From: Amycolatopsis rifamycinica
GTDB taxonomy: Bacteria > Actinomycetota > Actinomycetes > Mycobacteriales > Pseudonocardiaceae
NCBI RefSeq assembly: GCF_000695625.1
Contig: NZ_JMQI01000041.1
Location: forward strand, 79,002 to 143,001
DNA length: 64,000 bases
Direction: 5' to 3'
Part shown: in pieces, positions 57,943-64,000 of the stretch
Layout of the letters: each line of letters begins with the position of its first letter
Numbering within the stretch: the first letter of the stretch is position 1
Made by a program: the position numbers and the translations under genes
The notes under the pieces: generated by a model
Database searches by the model: none
Seen by the model: the letters and a program-made list of their open reading frames with translations, nothing else
Told to the model about the DNA's origin: nothing

Positions 57943-58728
57943 GTGGAACTGACTGGACGCGTGGTCGCGCTGACCGGCGCGGCACACGGAATCGGGGCCG
58001 CCATGGCCCGCCGCTTCGCCGCGGAGGGTGCGGCCGGGGTGGTCGTGTCCGACGTGGACGCCGACGGCGCCGCCCGGGTGGCGGCCGGGATCACGGCCGC
58101 GGGCGGCCGGGCCGTCGCGGTGGCCGCCGACGCGACGTCCAAAAAGGACCTGAAGGCCCTGGTCGCGACGGCCCGCGCCGAGTTCGGCCCGGTCGACCTG
58201 TTCTGCGCCAACGCGGGCGCCGCGTTCGGCACCGGCGTGCACGCGGCCGACGAGCAGTGGCAGAAGTCCTGGGAGATCAACGTCATGCAGCACGTCCACG
58301 CCGCGCAGGCGGTGCTGCCCGCGATGCTGGCGCGCGGCGAGGGCTACCTGCTGATCACCGCGTCGGGCGCCGGCCTGCTCGGCATCCCGGGCGACGCGCC
58401 GTACTCGGTCACCAAGCACGCGGCCGTCGGGCTCGCCGAGTGGCTCGCGATCACCTACCGGCCGCGCGGGGTGCGGGTCAGCGCGTTGTGCCCCCTCGGC
58501 GTCCGGACGGCGCTGCTGGAACCCGGCATCGCCGCCGGCCACCCGGCCGCGCTGGCCATCGCCGCCGCGGCGCCGCTCATCGACCCCGAGGACGTCGCCG
58601 AGGCGGTCGTGCGCGGGCTCGGCGAAGAGGAATTCCTGATCCTGCCGCACGAATCGGTGCGGGAGTCGTTCGCCCGCAAGGCCGGTGCGGTCGACGCGTG
58701 GATCGACGAGATGGCCGTGGGAGGCTGA
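57943..58728 (+). CDS. Short-chain dehydrogenase/reductase
   Basis: 261 aa, GTG at 57943 after TTTGGAG. Classical SDR: TGAAHGIGAAMARRFA (TGxxxGxG), acidic residue SDVDADG favouring NAD(H), NAG motif FCANAGAAFG, catalytic Ser in LLITASGAGLL and YxxxK in PYSVTKHAAVG. The C-terminal substrate loop is typical of alcohol or hydroxy-acyl dehydrogenases. One base separates its stop from the aldo/keto reductase start, so they form a two-gene unit divergent from the PKS operon; a tailoring role is possible. Confidence 0.92.
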   Translation: MELTGRVVALTGAAHGIGAAMARRFAAEGAAGVVVSDVDADGAARVAAGITAAGGRAVAVAADATSKKDLKALVATARAEFGPVDLFCANAGAAFGTGVHAADEQWQKSWEINVMQHVHAAQAVLPAMLARGEGYLLITASGAGLLGIPGDAPYSVTKHAAVGLAEWLAITYRPRGVRVSALCPLGVRTALLEPGIAAGHPAALAIAAAAPLIDPEDVAEAVVRGLGEEEFLILPHESVRESFARKAGAVDAWIDEMAVGG

Positions 58729-58729
58729 C

Positions 58730-59695
58730 GTGGAGTACCGCAGGGTCGGCGCGAGCGGGCTCGCCGTCAGCGAGATCGCCTACGGAAACTGGCTGACGCA
58801 CGGCTCGCCCGGCTGCGTCGCCGCGGCGCTGGACGCCGGCGTCACCACGTTCCATACGGCGGCGGCCTGGGACGGCGGCGCCGCGGAGGCCGCGTTCGGG
58901 GCGGCGTTCACCGGCGTTCGCCGCGAAGACCTGGTGCTGTGCACCGGCGTGTTCTGGCCGGAAGGCCCGGGCCCGAACGACGCGGGCTTGAGCCGCAAGC
59001 ACGTGATCGCGTCCCTGGAAGGCTCGCTGCGGCGGCTGCGCACCGACTACGTCGACGTCTACCAGCTGCTGCGCTTCGACTACCGGACGCCGGTCGCGGA
59101 GACGTTCCTCGCGCTTTCGGACCTGGTGCGGCAGGGGAAGATCCGGTACGCCGGGACCTCGGAGTGGACGGCCGAGCAGCTGCTGCAGGCCCACGAAGCC
59201 GCAGCGCGGTACGACGTGCCGCTGATCGCCAACCAGCCGCACTATTCGATGCTGTGGCGGGTGCCCGAGACCCAGGTGATGCCGGTGGGCGCGCGGATCG
59301 GCGTCGGGCAGTTCGCCTCGGTGCCGCTCGCCCAGGGCGTGCTGACCGGCAAGTACCGGGGCGGGCGGATCCCGGCGGGTTCGCGCGCGGCCGGGCCGTC
59401 GCACACCCGGCCGTTGCTCATGCCGGAATTGCTGGAGCGGGTGGAGCTGCTGCGCGGCGTCGCGGACGACGCCGGCCTGACGATGGCCCAGCTCGCCCTG
59501 GCCTGGACGTTGCAGCACGAGACGGTCGCCGCGGCGGTGACCGGCGCGAGCACGCCGGAGCAGGTCACCGAGAACGCCAAGGCCGCCGGCGTCCGGCTCG
59601 ACCTCGACGTGCTCACCCGCATCGACCAGCTCCTCGGCAGCTTCGTCCAGACCGACCCGCGGCTCGTGTGGTCGCCGCCGGCCCAGCTGCCCTAG
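58730..59695 (+). CDS. Aldo/keto reductase
   Basis: 321 aa; GTG at 58730 behind GGGAGGC. Family features: MEYRRVGASGLAVSEIAYGN, catalytic-region Asp and Tyr equivalents, SLRRLRTDYVDVYQLLRFDYRTPVAE, GKIRYAGTSEWTAEQL, and the NADPH-binding end LAWTLQHETVAAAVTGASTP. The usual catalytic block (D-A-A-x-x-Y-G) reads DGGAAEAAFG here after TFHTAAAW, so the Tyr position looks altered and activity is uncertain. Related to voltage-gated potassium-channel beta-like AKRs. Its last 4 nt overlap the end of the convergent CHAT gene. Confidence 0.88.
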   Translation: MEYRRVGASGLAVSEIAYGNWLTHGSPGCVAAALDAGVTTFHTAAAWDGGAAEAAFGAAFTGVRREDLVLCTGVFWPEGPGPNDAGLSRKHVIASLEGSLRRLRTDYVDVYQLLRFDYRTPVAETFLALSDLVRQGKIRYAGTSEWTAEQLLQAHEAAARYDVPLIANQPHYSMLWRVPETQVMPVGARIGVGQFASVPLAQGVLTGKYRGGRIPAGSRAAGPSHTRPLLMPELLERVELLRGVADDAGLTMAQLALAWTLQHETVAAAVTGASTPEQVTENAKAAGVRLDLDVLTRIDQLLGSFVQTDPRLVWSPPAQLP

Positions 59696-62301
59696 CCGGC
59701 GCCGAGGCAGACGAAGGGACGGCGGAACGGGTCGACGGCGATCGCGTCGGCCAGCGCGAGCGCCGGGCTCTCCCGGACGGCCAGTGCGCGGTAGTAGTCG
59801 TCCATCGCGGCCGCCGAGGCGAGGTCGCCGACGCGCGACAGGGGCGCGATGACCGTCCGGGAGCCGCTGGCCAGCAGCGCGCTGGCGAAGCCGAGGGCCT
59901 CGTCGCCGGGCCGGATCCGGTTCATCGCGAGCTCGCAGGCGGCGAACACCACCTGCCGCGGCGGTTGCCGCAGCCCGGCCATCTCGTGGCCGAACAGGGC
60001 GCCGTCGGCGAGCTCGAGCCGGGAGAACAGGGCGTTCTCCGGCTCGTGCGCACCGTGCGCGGCGAAGTGCGCGAGCTTGGCGCCGTCCATCGCGCGCAGC
60101 ACGGACTTCACGGTGGCCTTGGCGCCGGTCATCGTCTTCGCGGTGCGGTAGTGCGTGGTCAGCTTCTCGAGCTCACCGCGGGCACCGGCCAGCCCGGGTC
60201 CGCGGACGAGCACGATCTTGCGGGCCCGGGACGACTTCGTCAGCTCGGCGGCGAGCCAGGCGGTCGCCGACGGCGCGACGACGGTCGGCCGCCCCCGCAG
60301 CCCGGGCAGCACCCCCCACGGCACGGCGTAGAGCGGCCCGGTCGGGACGATGACCAGCTCGCGATCGCCGATGACGTCGGCCAGCGGCTGGATGAGCTGG
60401 GCGTCGAGCTTGTCGGCCTGCTTGCGCGCCGACGCCATGACGACCTCGGCCAGCCGCTCGGGCAGGTTGTCGGGCGCCAGGGCATCGAGGTCGACGTTGA
60501 GCACGCGCGCGGATTCGGCGGCGGCCCCGGCGGACCCCAGCCGCACGAGCCGGCACTCACCCCCGGCCACGACGACGGCGACAAGCTCGTCCCCGGAGGC
60601 GGCGAAGCTGACCATGGCCCGTTCACCGAGCCGCGCGACGACCTCGGCGAGGCCGGCGACGGGCCGCGGCCGCCCCCACCGCCCGGTGTGCCACCCGAGC
60701 CGCTGCGCTTCCCGCAGCCGTTCGTTGTACTTCGCCCGCAGGCCGGCGATCGGGTGCCCGTCGTGCTGGGCCTCCTGGATGGCCTGCCCGAGCCCCCGCA
60801 CCTCGGCCACCCGCGCGGCGAGCTCCGGATCGGTTCCGGCGGAGAGCGGTTCGTAGCGGTAGGTCTGCGCCCGCGTCCGTTCGAGCCAGACGAACAGCCG
60901 CCGCGCGTCATGCCGGTCGAGCACCAGCTTGACGGCCAGATCGGCGAGCTCCTGCCCGTGCAGGGCGGTCCCGGAGACCAGGTCCAGCCCACCCATCCGA
61001 TCCCGCACGGCGTCCAGTTCGGTGAGCCCGGACCGGATCTCGGTGAGCGCCTTGGCCCGGTCACCTTGGGCCACGGCGAGCTCGGCCCGGCAGAGCCGGC
61101 GAAGCATCCGGTAGTCGATGGGGGTGAGCTGCCCGGGACGCGGGACCTTCTGCAGCGTCTCGACGGCCCGCTTGAGGTTGCCGCGGCGGATGTCCAGCCG
61201 CACGGCGAGCATGCGGGCGGTGGCGGCCTGCTCGGCCAGACGGGGATGCTGCATCTTTTCCGCGGTGCGCAGGGCCCGCACGGGCAGCGCGGAGGGCGGT
61301 GTCCCGCCCGCCACCGCCTCGCGCACGTCGGCCTGCAGGCCGAGGACGGTCGCGTTGGCGACACAGGTCTGGCACCCCACCCGCAGCAGGAGCCGCCGAG
61401 CGGAGGCGGCCGTCTGCCGGGCGAATTCGATGTCGTCGTTCAGCAGGGCCGCCGAGGCCCGCAGCAGCTCCGCGTTGCCGAGGTGGTTGGCGATGCTGGG
61501 TTCCGCGGTCATCCGGGCGATCAGATCGTCGAGGTGGCTCCCGGCCTCGTCGGCCAGCCCGGCGGTCAGCAGGGCCTGCGCCTGTTCCATCGACAGCAGG
61601 GCGGGTGCTTCGAGATCCAGCGCGCGGTACGCCCGCTCGCTCTCCTCGTACAGCCGCAGCGCCTCCGGCACATCACCGGTTCGCAGCGACAGCGTTCCGA
61701 GGATGCGCCGGGCATCGGCGGCTTGCCCCCACAGCTCGTACTTCTCCGACAGCTCCAGGGCCCGGTTCAGGTCCGCCCGGGCCTGGCTCACGTTGCCGAG
61801 CTTGGTGTGCACCCAGCCGCGCGAGTAGAGGGTGATGACGAACCCGCGCATCACCGGAGCCGGATCACTCTTCTGAGCGAGCAGGAACTCCTTGTGCTCG
61901 AGCGACGCGTCGAAGGAAACGAGACTCTCTTCGTTGCGCCCGACGGTCATCAGGCGCATGGCGTAGTTGTGGTTCAAGGTGCCGTTCAGCTCGGCGCGCA
62001 GGACCGGGTCGGCGACGGCGCTGATGAGCAGCCGCACGTCGTCCAGCCCCGCCAGCCCGGCGGCGACGTCCCCCGTGATCTCCGACGACATCCCGGCCAG
62101 GGTGCTGGCCACCTTGATCCGCGTGACGAGCCAGTCGGTGCGGTGCTCGTCGGGGACCGGGTGGATCGAATCCAGCAGGCTCATGCCCCGCCGCAGGTGC
62201 TTGACCCCCTGGTGGAACCGCCCGAGACACGACGCGTCGGCGGCGGCTTGCTGGAGCGCGCGGACCGACTCGATGACTTCCGGGGGGTCCAGGTTCGTCA
62301 C
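59692..62301 (-). CDS. TPR-CHAT protein (caspase-like cysteine protease fold)
   Basis: 869 aa from the GTG at 62301, chosen for the AGAGGG ribosome site five bases upstream; GTG at 62307 adds two residues. Residues about 1-470 are helical TPR-like repeats (YSRGWVHTKLGNVSQARADLNRALEL, ARRILGTLSLRTGDVPEALRLYEES). The C-terminal CHAT domain (about 590-869) carries the caspase-like dyad: His749 in LAHFAAHGAHE and Cys789 in VVFAACELA, followed by GFASALLASGSRTVIAPLSRVGD. The dyad is intact. Activity is usually triggered by an upstream sensor or partner protein. A 52-aa peptide gene precedes it with a hairpin between; no gasdermin, CRISPR or nucleotide-binding partner is adjacent. Confidence 0.9.
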   Translation of the reverse strand: MTNLDPPEVIESVRALQQAAADASCLGRFHQGVKHLRRGMSLLDSIHPVPDEHRTDWLVTRIKVASTLAGMSSEITGDVAAGLAGLDDVRLLISAVADPVLRAELNGTLNHNYAMRLMTVGRNEESLVSFDASLEHKEFLLAQKSDPAPVMRGFVITLYSRGWVHTKLGNVSQARADLNRALELSEKYELWGQAADARRILGTLSLRTGDVPEALRLYEESERAYRALDLEAPALLSMEQAQALLTAGLADEAGSHLDDLIARMTAEPSIANHLGNAELLRASAALLNDDIEFARQTAASARRLLLRVGCQTCVANATVLGLQADVREAVAGGTPPSALPVRALRTAEKMQHPRLAEQAATARMLAVRLDIRRGNLKRAVETLQKVPRPGQLTPIDYRMLRRLCRAELAVAQGDRAKALTEIRSGLTELDAVRDRMGGLDLVSGTALHGQELADLAVKLVLDRHDARRLFVWLERTRAQTYRYEPLSAGTDPELAARVAEVRGLGQAIQEAQHDGHPIAGLRAKYNERLREAQRLGWHTGRWGRPRPVAGLAEVVARLGERAMVSFAASGDELVAVVVAGGECRLVRLGSAGAAAESARVLNVDLDALAPDNLPERLAEVVMASARKQADKLDAQLIQPLADVIGDRELVIVPTGPLYAVPWGVLPGLRGRPTVVAPSATAWLAAELTKSSRARKIVLVRGPGLAGARGELEKLTTHYRTAKTMTGAKATVKSVLRAMDGAKLAHFAAHGAHEPENALFSRLELADGALFGHEMAGLRQPPRQVVFAACELAMNRIRPGDEALGFASALLASGSRTVIAPLSRVGDLASAAAMDDYYRALAVRESPALALADAIAVDPFRRPFVCLGAG

Positions 62302-62341
62302 AGGCACCCTCTTATGACAGCACAGCCGATGGCAGAAAGAA

Positions 62342-62374
62342 GCCCGCCTACCGGTCAGAGATCAGCAGGCGGGC
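62342..62374 (-). terminator. Attenuator-like hairpin between the peptide gene and the CHAT gene
   Basis: GCCCGCCT (62342-62349) pairs with AGGCGGGC (62367-62374) around a 17-nt loop, 21 nt beyond the stop of the 52-aa gene. On the minus strand the stem is followed by TTCTTTCT, so it looks like a weak intrinsic terminator. It would give more peptide mRNA than CHAT mRNA. Confidence 0.65.
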
Positions 62375-62394
62375 GTCGAACAGGCGGCGTGCGA

Positions 62395-62553
62395 TCAGGC
62401 GGTGACCTTCTGGTAGCAGCCACCCACGCACTCGGTGTGGACCGGGTGCTCGGTGTGGATCTTGCCGTCCGAGTCGGTCCACTGGACCGTGGGCTCGCTC
62501 GGCTGGACGGGCTCCGGAACTTCTTCCGGCTTGACATCCGTGGGCGTCGACAT
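62395..62553 (-). CDS. 52-aa His/Cys-rich peptide upstream of the CHAT gene
   Basis: ATG at 62553 with an excellent ribosome site (GGAGAGGAG, 7 bases before); stop at 62395. The N-terminal 20 residues are acidic and Pro-rich (TDVKPEEVPEPVQPSEP). The second half reads QWTDSDGKIHTEHPVHTE then CVGGCYQKVTA, giving H33, H36, H39, C42, C46: H-x2-H-x2-H-x2-C-x3-C, which could bind a metal ion or, via the Cys pair, form a small ring. No signal peptide. The high ribosome-site quality, codon bias and the hairpin before the CHAT gene argue that it is real. I do not recognise the family. Plausible roles: protease substrate, inhibitor/sensor of the CHAT protein, or a modified-peptide precursor. Confidence 0.72.
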   Translation of the reverse strand: MSTPTDVKPEEVPEPVQPSEPTVQWTDSDGKIHTEHPVHTECVGGCYQKVTA

Positions 62554-62896
62554 GGTCGATCTCCTCTCCCCTGGGGATCTTCATGGGGACGCTGCCGTGA
62601 CGGTGAGTCCCCCCGTCGCGAGGCCCTCTCCCCGCGAACGGCCCAATAGTTTCACATCGGAGCAATGATCGGGAGAGTTTTAGCTACGGAAAGTCAGTCC
62701 GAAGCGCGTGAGCAGGGTCGATGTCTCGATCGGAACGTCCTAACGAGTGAAGTCTGTAACGACGTCCACTCCGGACGTGCATTCCGGCACCTGGCCGAGC
62801 CCCTTCCGAGCCACCGGCAGTCCCGTGTTGCACCGGGTACACAACGTGACAACCGGTCGGCGGCCCGGACCGGGGTGTCCCGTGTGGACGGCCAGA
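62554..62896. promoter_or_regulatory. Upstream region of the peptide-CHAT operon
   Basis: 343 bp without a convincing gene; a short plus-strand frame at 62665-62910 lacks a ribosome site and runs into the transposon remnant. Part of it (about 62640-62760) is relatively AT-rich and should hold the promoter of the peptide gene. No clear operator was found. Confidence 0.45.
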
Positions 62897-63063
62897 CGAG
62901 TAATGCGTAACTCGGTCAGGGGTCGTAGGCGGTCAGTGATCGGGTGATGGGCCGGCCGGTGGCGCGGTTGTGCCAGATGGCGGTGGTGAGGGCGAGGAGG
63001 CGGGGAACAGCAGTCGGCAGGCCTGTCCGTCTCCGCTCACCACCCGGACTTGCGCATTACTCG
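62897..63063. mobile_element. MITE-like remnant with terminal inverted repeats
   Basis: The 11-bp ends CGAGTAATGCG (62897-62907) and CGCATTACTCG (63053-63063) are perfect inverted repeats, extending to 17 bp with two mismatches. The 167-bp interior contains, on the minus strand, the last 28 codons of a transposase ending ALTTAIWHNRATGRPITRSL then TAYDP and a stop at 62916, reminiscent of IS982-family C termini. It is thus an internally deleted, non-autonomous element. Confidence 0.65.
62916..63000 (-). pseudogene. Transposase C-terminal remnant (IS982-like)
   Basis: About 28 codons reading LLALTTAIWHNRATGRPITR followed by SLTAYDP and a TGA at 62916. The rest of the transposase has been deleted. 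Assignment to IS982 rests on my recollection of the AIWHN...RSLTAYD ending. Confidence 0.55.
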
Positions 63064-63083
63064 GCTAGGAGCTGTCCTGTAAG

Positions 63084-63674
63084 TCATCGGAGCCAGAGCA
63101 CGATGGCGGCGATGGTCAGTTCGGCCTGGTAGTAGGCGGCGCGTTTGGCATAGCGGGTGGCTAGGTCACGGAACTGCTTGAGCCGGTTGAAGCACCGTTC
63201 GACCACGTTGCGCTGCTTGTAGACCTCAGCATCGAACGTGGGTGGTCGCCCGCCGCGGGAGCCCTTGGCCGCGCGGCGGGTGATCTGATCGTCCCGCTCG
63301 GGACTGACGAAGGCGATCCTGCGGTCTCGCATCGCCTGGCGGGTCGAAGGATGCGAATAGGCTTTGTCCGCGATCACCGTCTCCGGCCGGCAGCGTGGCC
63401 GGCCCGGTCCGATCCGGGCGACGCTGATGCCATCCAGCAACGGCAGCAACTGCGGGTTGTCACCGGCCTGGCCTGGGGTGAGCAGGAACCGCATCGGCAG
63501 GCCACGCCCCTCGACGGCGAGGTGGATCTTCGTGCTCAGCCCGCCTCGGGACCGGCCGAGCCCTTCCCCGTCGAGTGCGAGGGCTTCGATTCCGTCGCTG
63601 CATCCCCCTTTTTCCGGGCACCAGCGGCATGCTGGTGGGCCCGGACCACGCTCGAGTCCACCGAGATGATCCAT
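63084..63674 (-). CDS. IS5-family transposase, second frame (OrfB, DDE catalytic part)
   Basis: Contains GLGRSRGGLSTKIHLAVEGR, the second Asp in VIADKAYSHPSTRQAM and the catalytic Glu in NVVERCFNRLKQFRDLATRY, ending ELTIAAIVLWLR. It has no ribosome site of its own and is read by -1 frameshifting from the first frame at the slippery AAAAAGGGGG near 63606-63615; the real fusion point lies there, so the first residues of this frame are not made. Confidence 0.85.
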   Translation of the reverse strand: MDHLGGLERGPGPPACRWCPEKGGCSDGIEALALDGEGLGRSRGGLSTKIHLAVEGRGLPMRFLLTPGQAGDNPQLLPLLDGISVARIGPGRPRCRPETVIADKAYSHPSTRQAMRDRRIAFVSPERDDQITRRAAKGSRGGRPPTFDAEVYKQRNVVERCFNRLKQFRDLATRYAKRAAYYQAELTIAAIVLWLR

Positions 63675-63952
63675 TCGAGGTCGCCGACGGCGTCGTCTTT
63701 GACGATCACGCGGTCAAGGATCTTGTTCCAGGTGCCGTCCTTGGTCCACAACCGCAGCCGCTCATGCGCGGTCTTCCACGGGCCATAGCGTTCGGGCAGG
63801 TCACGCCACGGAGCACCGGTGCGCAGCTTCCACAGGATCGCATTGATCACCTGACGGTGATCCCGCCATCGCCGCCCGCCGCCCTGCTGCGGCGGCAGCA
63901 ACGGCTCGATCACTGCCCATGCCTTGTCCGTCAACTCACCGCGACCAACCAC
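63536..63952 (-). CDS. IS5-family transposase, first frame (OrfA)
   Basis: 138 aa; opens GRGELTDKAWAVIEPLLPPQ and includes the first catalytic Asp in WIISVDSSVVRAHQHAAGARKKG. After the KKG stretch the frame continues into non-family sequence to the stop at 63536, consistent with programmed -1 frameshifting into the second frame for the full transposase. Confidence 0.87.
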   Translation of the reverse strand: MVGRGELTDKAWAVIEPLLPPQQGGGRRWRDHRQVINAILWKLRTGAPWRDLPERYGPWKTAHERLRLWTKDGTWNKILDRVIVKDDAVGDLEWIISVDSSVVRAHQHAAGARKKGDAATESKPSHSTGKGSAGPEAG

Positions 63953-64000
63953 CGAACACGACTACCAGAAGACCAGCTCAACCACTTACAGGACACGCCC

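Larger units (their letters stand above)
63069..64000 (-). mobile_element. IS5-family insertion sequence at the window edge
   Basis: Ends share TGTCCTGTAAGT (63073-63084 and, inverted, 63984-63995), preceded by GGAGC on the left and GGGCG on the right, so the element is complete or lacks only a base or two at the window edge. It holds one IS5-type transposase in two overlapping frames. The left flank is CGGCTA; the right target duplicate is out of view. It inserted directly beside the MITE-like remnant. Confidence 0.82.

Noticed and set aside
59692..62553. Gasdermin-protease or type III-E CRISPR-type CHAT system
   Set aside because: The 52-aa peptide is far too short for a gasdermin and no cas genes or effector genes are nearby.
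62395..62553. Precursor of a known lanthipeptide or FxSxx-type peptide
   Set aside because: No Ser/Thr-rich core, no FxSxx end and no maturase gene adjacent.
62665..62910. Plus-strand 81-codon frame upstream of the peptide gene
   Set aside because: No ribosome site, poor codon bias, and it ends within the transposon remnant.
1..64000. tRNA, rRNA or riboswitch genes
   Set aside because: No cloverleaf with TTCRANNC T-loop, no rRNA-like conserved segment and no recognised riboswitch consensus was seen by eye; a covariance-model scan was not possible.

Overview
The window is high-GC actinobacterial DNA. The mce lipid-uptake operon, a Streptomyces/Pseudonocardiaceae-style chitinase promoter, SpoIIE/STAS/RsbW stress signalling, several PucR/CdaR-type regulators, a PUFA-synthase-like iterative PKS and frequent GTG starts with 1-4 nt gene overlaps all fit a soil actinomycete. 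My best guess is an Amycolatopsis-like Pseudonocardiaceae member; this is inference, with no marker gene to prove it.

Region 1 (1-10.6 kb): the 5' end of a secreted carbohydrate-binding protein, probably a chitinase, behind two DasR-like boxes; a P-loop ATPase broken by an 8-bp tandem duplication; a membrane Ser/Thr kinase with an overlapping membrane partner; a secreted Pro/Thr-rich surface protein; an ArsR-SRPBCC fusion regulator behind a perfect 22-bp inverted repeat; efeO-efeB iron uptake; and a secreted phosphoesterase closed by a strong terminator. Region 2 (10.6-14.7 kb): a five-gene signalling operon (receiver-SpoIIE phosphatase, sensor kinase, receiver, STAS, RsbW-like kinase). Region 3 (14.9-22.8 kb): a DUF2252-like secreted protein, two secreted proteins of one family, a lipoprotein-lipase pair, small membrane proteins and a GNAT. 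Region 4 (22.9-29.8 kb): four PucR/CdaR-type regulators around an alpha/beta hydrolase.

Region 5 (30-42.1 kb) is one minus-strand, 13-gene transcription unit, almost without gaps: secreted protein, yrbEA, yrbEB, mceA-F, two Mce-associated proteins, then a shortened fatty-acyl-AMP-ligase-like protein and a ketoreductase fold lacking its catalytic Tyr. Region 6 (42.2-59.7 kb): a third secreted paralog with a long Pro-Thr linker, a DrrAB-type ABC exporter, and a five-gene minus-strand biosynthetic operon (PfaD-KS-AT-ACP-KR, KS-AT-DH, free ACP, hydrolase, glycosyltransferase) beside divergent SDR and aldo/keto reductase genes. It looks like a pathway for an exported, glycosylated polyketide or lipid.

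Region 7 (59.7-64 kb): a TPR-CHAT caspase-like protein preceded by an overlooked 52-residue His/Cys-rich peptide gene with an attenuator-like hairpin between them, then a MITE-like transposon remnant and an IS5-family element at the window edge.

The most unusual signals are (a) the peptide/CHAT pair, (b) three arrays of 21-bp-period repeats built on a CACGCGTG-like core, always at gene 3' ends, two of them folding back on themselves, and (c) catalytically eroded lipid-activation enzymes embedded in an mce operon. No tRNA, rRNA or CRISPR array was seen.
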